A DNA stretch of 64,000 bases from Flaccisagitta enflata. Lineage: Eukaryota; Chaetognatha; Sagittoidea; Aphragmophora. Below, piece after piece: positions 56,510-64,000 of the stretch (position 1 is the stretch's first letter; the number at the start of each line of letters is the position of its first letter). Made by a program: the position numbers and the translations under genes. The DNA is taken from positions 42,842,001 through 42,906,000 of the forward strand of contig OZ231128.1 of NCBI GenBank assembly GCA_965153355.1, in the 5' to 3' direction. Below the pieces are notes generated by a model. That model did no database searches, was not told where the DNA came from, and saw only the letters and a list, made by a program, of their open reading frames with translations.

Positions 56510-57565
56510 AGCATATTATGTTTGTTTGTCTGAAAGACAACTACTTGAAGGGCATATTTCCCAAATTTCATGTTTCCAAGTGGCTCCAACGCGGCTCAGT
56601 TGCATTTTTTCTAGAGCGTATCAATTCGCGCACACCCCCAGATTTGTTCCTAACGCATACCTAACGCTTAAGATATGCCACTATGGCGTGAAAACGACAC
56701 AATTTACACAAAATCTGATCACACCACGTGAAAGAGCATGAAATTTTGAATCTACACTGAAAATTTCAAGTCTTAACCACCAGACGTTTGGTCACACTAA
56801 AATTTTACATTTTGTTGGTCCTGAAGTGTGAACAGAATTGATACGCTCATCGACGGCTCATTGTAGTTAATTCTTTGTTTCCACACAGCGCTCCTCACAC
56901 AAATGCGCGATGCTTTTGTGTCTTAATTTGATAAAATTTCTTAAAATTAAAATTGGCATATCTCAGGAACTGTTCGAGCTAGCCCATTGAAATTTTGCAT
57001 GGTTATTACCTAGACCAAGAGGGTCTTTTGCTTTAATTCTGATGCGACCTACAGAATGTCAAGCAGTCCAACCAGACCAACCAGCCTACCAGATGAAAAA
57101 ATGAAAAAATGGCATAACTTCTAAAGTAATTGTCCGATTTGGTTGAAATTTTTCATGAAGCTTCCTTTAAAGGTACCTCGTCACTGGCATAAAAAAGAGC
57201 TTGGGGAAAAAATATTTTCTTCCGACAGCCCACCCAGCCAGAAATGGTACTTATAGAGATTTTTTTAAAAAACTAAAAAAATTCAAAAAAATTTCAGAAA
57301 CATGTTCTCACATGTTTGCTTGAACCTTATCAATAAGAATTTTACTGTCATATTGATTTCTTAGTTGTATTTAGCTAAATTTTCTAGTAATAAAATTGCC
57401 AACAATATCTATTTAAGCCTAATTTGCATGAAAAATGAGCTTACTTAAGAAAATCCAAGTATGGATTCATATGTAAGAATAGGTAAGCTACATGATGACG
57501 TATGGTTTTGTTCAATATTCAAACATGTAAATTTGATGAATTTCATCCCGTCCATGTCGGGTTAG
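56510..57565. repeat. Right arm of the ~9-kb inverted repeat pair
   Basis: Inverse of 48608-49650, diverged roughly 20-25% by eye with small indels. The internal segment with TTGGTTGAAATTTTTCATG also resembles the 22500-23340 tandem array. Confidence 0.75.
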
Positions 57566-57788
57566 CGTGACACAAGCCTATAGTCAACATTGTTTACAAT
57601 CCATATGAGATATGACTACAACTAAGCATTGCAAAATGATTTTGTAACTGCTGAATTTCAAATGGTCACCATTGTTTACCAACAATAACTTTACACAACT
57701 ATTTCATTTTCTGTTCAATCAATGCAATAATCTTCATATCATTATCTACCAAAAATGACAAATATGAAAAATTTAATTCTTTTTCTTT

Positions 57789-57908
57789 TTAGGTGCGACA
57801 AAGCACCTCTATAACTGGCTGTGTCCGTCTGTCGGTCGGTCGGTCGGTCGGGTAACGCATTCGTTCGACGATCCACACGTCGCACCTCATTGGCCTACTT
57901 GGCCTTGT
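57789..57908 (+). mobile_element. H-family element, GGTGC hairpin subtype
   Basis: AGGTGCGACAAAGCACCT (57791-57808), CTATAACTGGCTGTGTCC, GTCGGTCGGTCGG, GTAACGCATTCGTTCGACG, and the end GGCCTACTTGGCCTTGTTA. It is nearly identical to 27650-27783. Confidence 0.85.
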
Positions 57909-57974
57909 TAATCATTGCAACAGTTTAATGCTTGCCAGGAGCGACAAATATGACATAATAAAATGTTAGCTGTC

Positions 57975-58100
57975 GTATTCGATTTGGGATTTGGGCCAGG
58001 AGGTTGAAATTTGGGCCTAGAGGCTGGGATTTTGGCCCCGAGGCTGGAATTTGAGCCTGGGGGCTGGGATTTAGGCTTCGAGACTGGGATTTGGGTCGTG
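57975..58100. repeat. E-family minisatellite fragment
   Basis: Six or seven copies of GGGATTTGGGCCTNGAGGCT without hairpin ends. Confidence 0.7.
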
Positions 58101-58640
58101 TGTTTGTTTTTTTCTCTCGTTTACAATGTTTAAACCATAAGTGCATTGATAATGGCCGATTTTTGTCAGGTCTATAAAGTATCTTTACAAAATTGCATCA
58201 AACATCATAGTAAACATAGCCCGATATTGATAAAAATTGTACTGATAATGGGGCAATTATTGGCAAACCAGCACCTAAAATTTCATGTGATCATCTAAAA
58301 ACCAAACAGGCTGTTTGTTTTAAAAAGTCTACTTTTTTCCAAAATTAACAATAACAACAGAACTAAACTACATGCTACGCTCATGACAACTGACAAGCAA
58401 TGACATCATTTCTGATTCCACCCCGGGCAACATCAACAAAGTAAACCAGAGAAAGTAGACCCAGATCCGGAATAAAGCCCGATGCGGTGAACGCGGCATT
58501 TAGTTGGGGAACGCGGGCGCGGAGCCGCTCTGACAAATGTCAGCAAAGGGGGACGCAGAGCCGGAACCAATTGCAACAATGATAACAAAGAAGCGGACGT
58601 GGATGCGGTATTTATCAACCGCATCCTCGCATCTATTGTT
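58101..58640. other. No recognisable gene
   Basis: Unique-looking. GC rises at 58480-58620, but no frame has support. Confidence 0.4.
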
Positions 58641-58867
58641 CTCTTCTCTCGGCTCTCTCTTTTTTTCTTTTTTTCTTTCTTTCTTTCTTTTGTTCCTTCT
58701 TTTTTTTTCTTTCTTTCTTTATTTCTTTCTTACTTTCTTTTTTTCTTTCTTGCTTTCTTTTTTGTTTCTTTCTTTGTTTCTTTTGCTTCTTTTCTTTTTT
58801 TCTTTCCTCCCTTTGTATCTTTCATTCACTTATGGGCTCACTTTCTGTCTTTCTCTGTCTCTCTCTG

Positions 58868-58953
<86 letters not shown>
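58641..58953. repeat. (TTTC)n and (TC)n microsatellite
   Basis: T/C-rich stretch with TTTC units, then pure TC at 58862-58953. Confidence 0.95.
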
Positions 58954-58960
<7 letters not shown>

Positions 58961-58971
58961 GGTATCTTATA

Positions 58972-59092
58972 AACAAGGCTACGTAGGCCAATAAGGTGCG
59001 ACGTGTGGATCGTCAAACGAATGCGGTACCGACCGACCGACTAACCAACCAATGGACAGAGCCAGTTATAGAGGTGATTTGTCGCACCTAAG
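58972..59092 (-). mobile_element. H-family element, GGTGC hairpin subtype
   Basis: AACAAGGCTACGTAGGCCAA to AGGTGATTTGTCGCACCTAA. The stem AGGTG/CACCT is kept. It is the inverse of the 57789 copy and abuts the element at 59091-59682. Confidence 0.8.
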
Positions 59093-59682
59093 TCGAGGTG
59101 CAAATGAAGATAAAATTTCGGTTTCAGTCTCTTTTCATAACTATATTTATAACTATTTTGTGATTTTTTATGTGGGATTTGTAATTTTGTAGTTTATCAT
59201 TATTTCTTTAGTAAAAGAAACCCTAGTATGACAAAGGCATTGTTTTTTTTACTGACCAAGACAAGAAAGAATCACTGGAAATAATAGATTCCTTGAAAAT
59301 AATAGAGCAAAAATCCAAAACCTGCAAAGGGAAAATTCTAAGATTTGAACAAATTGAACAATTTTGCATTTCTGAGAACATGGCCCTCATCTTATATGTT
59401 CTTAGAATGAGGCCATGTTTTTGAAAATGCAAAATTTTGCATTTTAAGAGAGTCAAGTTGCAAAATCAAATTTTCTTTGGATTTTCTTCTTTTTTTCTCC
59501 CCTCTTCACTTGCTCAGCACTCCTTTTTCATCTACAAATGATTTTCTATGCAAAACTAAAAACAATATAACATAATAACTATATTTTTTGATGAAAAAGA
59601 TCTAAATTAACAAAATTTCGAATATTGAAAAAAATGTTTTGACTCTTCTAATTTGGTCTTCGTTTGCACCTTGACCTAAAAA
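59091..59682. mobile_element. Element with TAAGTCNAGGTGCAAA ends
   Basis: TAAGTCGAGGTGCAAATGAAG at the left is inverted at 59660-59682 (CTTCGTTTGCACCTTGACCTA). The interior has the inverted ATTTTGCATTT/AAATGCAAAAT pair also seen at 19200-19300, so this is probably a shorter copy of the 18951-21642 family. Confidence 0.6.
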
Positions 59683-60055
59683 TGAAATGATCAGATTTGC
59701 AAACTAAATGGAATATAGACTATAGATAGAATGAGGACGCGAAAAAAATGCGGAGGCGGAGGGGGAGGCGGAGGGGGAGGCGGAGGGGTAATCCAACAAA
59801 GGGAGGACGCGGAGACGGAACCAAAGGACAGGGGGAAAAGTGAGACGCGGAATGGAATGGAGCTGGGACTGCAATTGGTGGATAAGGAGTGGTCGCGGTG
59901 CGAAGTCTACCGCGAGTCCCCGACCACGACGTCTGGTTTAAACTCACCCTTCAAACACCCTCACGTGCATATCTTCAGCTAGCATGTAAAAAAAAAAAAA
60001 TCGTTGAAGGTGGCAAAAAAAAAGTGGTTTCTATGTAAAATTGCATCAGGATTCC
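59683..60055. other. No gene; GGAGGCGGAGGG minisatellite at 59751-59789
   Basis: A short 12-bp repeat (GGAGGCGGAGGG, three to four copies), then unique-looking sequence. Confidence 0.5.
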
Positions 60056-61105
60056 ATTTTTGATGTTTTTAGGGCCCTACGAGGGGGCCCCTAGAAACGC
60101 ACCCAAAAAAACAGCCAAAAATGGCCTATTTTGGCTATTTTTGTTGAAAATTTTTTGCTTAATGAGACCCCAACCCCCAAATTTTTTTGGTGGTAATACT
60201 TCTTGATGTAAGAGACTGAAAAAAAAAATGATCATCATGGTAAGTGATGGTTGGGGTACCTAAAAAGGCCCAAAAAGGGCCCGTAAAACATAAAAATATC
60301 ACTTTTTTATTCATTGCGCGTCTAAAAATGCTTGGATTCCTACAAAATTTGAAATGGAACTTCTCATTTTATGCAACAAAGTTTTGTGGCCACTTTTGAA
60401 CAGCTTCATGTTGAAATTATGCTAAAAAAACCAAAATTCGACCAAAAAAAAAACAATTTTTGAGTTTTCTAACATGAAAACACTATTTCAAGGTCCCTGA
60501 ATCCATTTTTTTTTTGAAAATGGTTAGTCATGCATCTTGGGAGATCCCAGAAAAAATTTCAGCAGATATTTCCAAAAAATGGCCGAGTTATTACAGTTCA
60601 AAATGACCTGGTAAATGAAAAAAAACACAATTTTGTAACTTCAAGGCTGTAGTACTGAAAAATCATACTAAAAGTACCTGGAAAATAGACATATTAAAAA
60701 GAAAATGCATGGGGAATCTATTACTGGTGGTTTGGGGGCTCTATAAGGGGGCCCCTGGAAACACCACCCCAAAAAAAAGCTAAAAATGACGTATTTTGGC
60801 TTTTTTGTAAAAATTTCTTGTTCAAAGAGACCCAATCCTTCCAAATTTGTTTGGGCTATACTTCTTGATGTAAGAGACTGATGGAAAGAGAATCATGATG
60901 GTAGGTGATGGTTGGGGTACCTAAAAAGGCCCAAAAGGGCCCGTAAAACTTAAAGATATCATTTTTTTTCACTGCGCGTCCAAAATGCTTGGATTCCTAA
61001 AAATTTGAAATGGAAATTCTCATTTCATGTAAATAGCTTCCTGCAAAATTTTTTGGTCACTTTTGAACAGCTTCATGGTAAAATTATGCTCAAACAAAAT
61101 TCGCC
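60056..61105. repeat. Direct duplication of a ~380-bp block
   Basis: AGGGGGCCCCTAGAAACGC...TACTTCTTGATGTAAGAGAC...GATGGTTGGGGTACCTAAAA...TTTTGAACAGCTTCATG at 60080-60420 recurs at 60745-61080, same orientation, spacing about 670 bp. Copies differ by many substitutions and small indels, so this is an old duplication. Non-coding. Confidence 0.75.
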
Positions 61106-61226
61106 CCAAAAAGGGCCCCTAAAACCATTACTCTTGGGTCTGATATAGTGGGTTACAACTATACAGACACAAAGGAATCTCATAACAGGGGGAGGGATGA
61201 AAATGGAAAGAGGGCAGTGAGTGACA

Positions 61227-61461
<235 letters not shown>

Positions 61462-61772
61462 AGGGGGAGGTAGTGGGGAGTAGGAGACTGGTGATACGTA
61501 AAAAGAAAATTCGACTCGAAACAAAAGTCTTGGCAATAAATCTGTTTCTGTCGTTTATTGTTGGTTGATGAAAAGACGACTCGCCTAAAACGTTGAAAAC
61601 GGGAAGTTGATAGTGAAGTGCACCCAACTGTATAACTTGGTCTTTCCATCCGTCAGTCCATCAATTATTTGTTCCCTTAACCTGTTTGTCCATCCAGTCG
61701 ATCATTTGGTTGCTCTTTATCACTGCTTCCTTGTCATATAATTTTTTTTTAAAAATAACTTGTCCTGCAATG

Positions 61773-61989
61773 AGTGACCCGGGGTCACAATATCATTGCA
61801 GATGAGTGGGCAGAGGAGTTAACTCCCATCTACATCCAAATTTCCCCCACACCCAATCCAAAAAAAAAAGGATGTAAAATGGTTGTTTTTCCACTTATAG
61901 ACTCAAACATTCCTGGCAGATCAATAGACAGATAGATGGACTGACAGATTGACGTAGCAACAGACAGACAAACAAAAAGACAAAGCTCC
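61773..61989 (-). mobile_element. H-family element, hairpin end lost
   Basis: The distal palindrome GTGACCCGGGGTCAC (61773-61787) is followed by a GTGGGCAG segment and a degenerate GACAGACA run, ending GACAAAGCTCC. The terminal hairpin is missing. Sister of 50921-51168. Confidence 0.65.
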
Positions 61990-62048
61990 TTTTTTATCAT
62001 TGCCTCAGCCCATCCGCGCACGACTTGGGTAGCTATGTATCTGGCCTT

Positions 62049-62287
62049 TTTTAGTCGCATGCACGCGACTCTATGACCCACTCTGTCCGTCGGTCGGTCG
62101 GTCGGAAACACTTTGCTTTTTTCGGCGTTTTTGGGTTTTTTTTTACATTACTACTCCTGCTTTTAGTTGTTTTGTCTTGGTCTTTTGGTCTTTTGGTCTT
62201 TTGGTCTTTTAGTCTTTTAGTCTTTTAGTCTTTTAGTCTTTTAGTATTCAAGACCGCACGCGACTTGTAACGCGTTGGCCTTGTTTT
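62049..62287 (+). mobile_element. H-family element containing an octamer repeat
   Basis: The hairpin AGTCGCATGCACGCGACT (62053-62070) is followed by CTATGACCCACTCTGTCC, GTCGGTCGGTCGG, ATTACTACTCCTGC, a TTTTRGTC octamer array (62161-62245), CGCACGCGACTTG and GTTGGCCTTGTTTTT. It ends about 108 bp before the start of the next ORF. Confidence 0.75.
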
Positions 62288-62394
62288 TATATAACCTATG
62301 TCTTAGCGGTCAGCAGTCCCCTATCCTAAAAAACATACTGTTGCTAAACTTTCATCATTTCCAAAACAAAAAAATCTTTTTGGATCAAGGTGAC

Positions 62395-63237
62395 ATGGTA
62401 AAGGTCACTGACATGAACGCACTTGTGGAGGCTATGCAGGCCGACAAAGACCAAGATCTTATGGTTTTGAAACAACGAGGCCATCTGTCATTACCATACT
62501 TTTTTGGGCTGATTCACCCATTAATTGGTTCAGATATTCTCTGCTCTCCTCGCTCATTTGGACCAGCATGGATTCTGAAAACCTGCATTGACTTCAATGA
62601 GTTCATTTTTGACCCTGAAAAAGGTATCCAAAAATTAGTGGCAGAACAACCACAATTGGAGGGCTACACAAGATTCATTTTGTCCTTGTACAAAAAAAAG
62701 TTTTCAAACAAGATAAAGCAGACAGCAAGGGAGATGTTTGTTGACTCTACAAGCACGAAAAATGCTCTTGAACAAGCAAGACAAGACACATGGGTTTACA
62801 CCTTAGAAAATAACACTGTCTTGCCCTCCCAAGACTGCCTAAATCAAAGAGCGCTAAATCTGGCTTACCAAGTCAAAGTATGGATACAGGCTACCAAACC
62901 TCAAATTGTTGTCCCTGACCCCCTTAAGCATGGGTGGCCAGCAGGAGAAAGTGGATATCAGTTAGTGCCCGATTCTCAAGAAAACATGGAAAGACAAGCT
63001 CAACTGTTTGATACAGTAATGAAAAAATGCAAGTGCAAAAAGTCCCAGTGCAAGAATGGAAGGTGCACTTGCTTTGCAAGTAAGGGTAAATGCTCAACTT
63101 TCTGTGAATGTTCTAACTGCTGCAATCCATTTGCAGATGATGCTCAAAGACCTCCTGATGAATCGGAATCAGATGAAGAAAGTGACAATGACGAACCAGG
63201 GGATGATCAAGAGAACGAGGCCTCTGATGAAGAATGA
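62395..63237 (+). CDS. CXC-tail protein, probably mobile-element derived
   Basis: An intact frame of 280 codons from ATG 62395. It stays open upstream to 62275, so the true start or an upstream exon is uncertain. It starts MVKVTDMNALVEAMQADKDQ. The N-terminal two thirds is an unfamiliar helical-looking region (YFFGLIHPLIGSD, TCIDFNEFIFDPEKG, LPSQDCLNQRALNLAYQVKV). A HGW motif precedes KKCKCKKSQCKNGRCTCFAS plus GKCSTFCECSNCCNPF, a tesmin/TSO1-like CXC array (about 13 Cys in 40 residues, likely zinc binding). The last 30 residues are acidic. From memory, similar HGW-plus-CXC ends occur in many uncharacterised, transposon-linked invertebrate proteins. Codon use is ordinary and no frameshift is visible. 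Direct repeats downstream support a mobile context. Function unproven. Confidence 0.7.
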   Translation: MVKVTDMNALVEAMQADKDQDLMVLKQRGHLSLPYFFGLIHPLIGSDILCSPRSFGPAWILKTCIDFNEFIFDPEKGIQKLVAEQPQLEGYTRFILSLYKKKFSNKIKQTAREMFVDSTSTKNALEQARQDTWVYTLENNTVLPSQDCLNQRALNLAYQVKVWIQATKPQIVVPDPLKHGWPAGESGYQLVPDSQENMERQAQLFDTVMKKCKCKKSQCKNGRCTCFASKGKCSTFCECSNCCNPFADDAQRPPDESESDEESDNDEPGDDQENEASDEE

Positions 63238-63247
63238 AGGAAAAAAA

Positions 63248-63450
63248 ACTTGCGATAGTCAGTTAGAGAAAGGGAAGGTACATCTTAAGTAAGCAACTTT
63301 GACCATCACAGTCCTTCTTATTAGCTTAGCTAGCTAGGAGGGGGTGAAATGCTCATGTGAGGATGAACCACGTGACTCACGTGACTTATCCTGTCATGGG
63401 AAATCGGTATGTGCCTCCACGCGGACACCCCTGGGCAACTCATGCCACAT
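63248..63450 (+). repeat. ~200-bp direct repeat, copy 1
   Basis: GAGAAAGGGAAGGTACATCTTAAGT, TTAGCTTAGCTAGCTAGGAGGGGGTG, ATCGGTATGTGCCTCCACGCGGACACCCCTGGGCAACT, starting 11 bp after the CXC ORF stop. AGGAGGGGG before TGAAATG resembles a polypurine tract plus LTR start. Confidence 0.75.
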
Positions 63451-63775
63451 GAAAAACAAGCATGTGGTCCAGGCTGAGTCATACCGGTGCTGTAAACTTG
63501 GTCATCTTTCTGTTCACTGTTCACATGCAGGAACAAATATTTTTTGAATAACACTAGTTTAAATGAAAATTGAATTTACAGAGGGGGGGGGGTGAATTTT
63601 ACAGATTTCTTTTTTTTTCCATGAAACACTCCAATTAAGGCACTAAAAATCAACAGGAAGCTATTCGCATTGAATGACAAGTTCTATTTCAAGATTTTTA
63701 AGGAAGCCAAGCATTTTTTAAAGCATAATGAATAAGAAATTCGTATTTGTTTATTGGCCTGTGATGACAAATGAA

Positions 63776-63985
63776 GGATAGTCCGAGAAAGGGAAGATAC
63801 ATCTTAAATAAGCATCTTTGACCTCCACAGTCCTGCTTATTAGCTTAGCTAGCTAGGAGGGGGTGTAATGTCCATATCAGGATAAACCATGTGACTCACC
63901 TGACTCATCCTGATATGGGAAATCGGTATGTGCCTCCACGCGGACACCCCTGGGCAACTGGGCCGCATGAAAAACAATGAAACTG
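63776..63985 (+). repeat. ~200-bp direct repeat, copy 2
   Basis: Same order of blocks as 63248-63450, about 85% identical by eye. It includes AGGAGGGGGTGTAATGTCC and an internal inverted pair (TATCAGGAT/ATCCTGATA). It runs to the window edge. Confidence 0.75.
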
Positions 63986-64000
63986 TTTTAAAAAAGAAAA

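Overview
This is a eukaryotic, almost certainly metazoan, genomic window. It is AT-rich and dominated by simple repeats, minisatellites and non-autonomous mobile elements. Genes are split by introns with GT-AG junctions, and nothing looks prokaryotic: there are no operons, ribosome binding sites, tRNA, rRNA or CRISPR. The very high load of (GA)n, (GAAA)n, (CA)n and (CAA)n, the many hairpin-ended short elements, and a transposon-associated protein with a cysteine-rich CXC tail suggest an invertebrate, possibly marine. I cannot name the species.

The main gene lies on the minus strand. Six open segments can be joined right to left, and every junction has a GT donor, an AG acceptor and a matching codon phase: 41738-41620 (candidate first coding exon), 40600-40380, 39385-35688, 35425-34600, 30394-29352 and 26944-24329. 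Joined, they give 8,523 nt, or 2,841 codons in one frame with no stop. The last exon ends in a clean phase-0 donor, so the gene continues leftward; an exon candidate lies at 15089-14811. The product is a large, mostly disordered protein with pure CAA-encoded polyglutamine tracts, an AAC polyasparagine tract and a long Glu/Lys/Arg helix. I do not recognise its family.

The second coding region is at the right edge (62395-63237, plus strand). It is an ORF ending in a CXC cysteine motif and an acidic tail, likely mobile-element derived, followed by two direct repeats of about 200 bp (63248-63450 and 63776-63985). A GC-richer orphan coding remnant with a -1 frame change lies at 55538-56037.

Layout: 1-18 kb is a patchwork of minisatellite elements that start with a GGGCAGCGGCCCCGAAGGGG hairpin, foldback elements, a 0.9-kb AT-rich array and short hairpin-ended elements. 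18-24 kb holds a large inverted-repeat-ended element, a degenerate 143-183 bp tandem array and a long pyrimidine tract. 24-42 kb is the polyQ gene with repeat-filled introns. 42-48 kb holds long (CAA)n, (GA)n(CA)n and (GAAT)n arrays and a 0.63-kb foldback. 48.6-57.6 kb is bounded by two inverted arms of about 1 kb. 58-62 kb is mixed repeats.

The most notable repeat signal is a dispersed family whose terminal hairpin changes sequence between copies while base pairing is kept (AGTCGCG/CGCGACT, AGTTGCG/CGCAACT, AGATGCG/CGCATCT, AGGTGC/GCACCT). It also carries an internal GTCN microsatellite, an architecture resembling non-autonomous Helitron/Helentron (DINE-1-like) elements.
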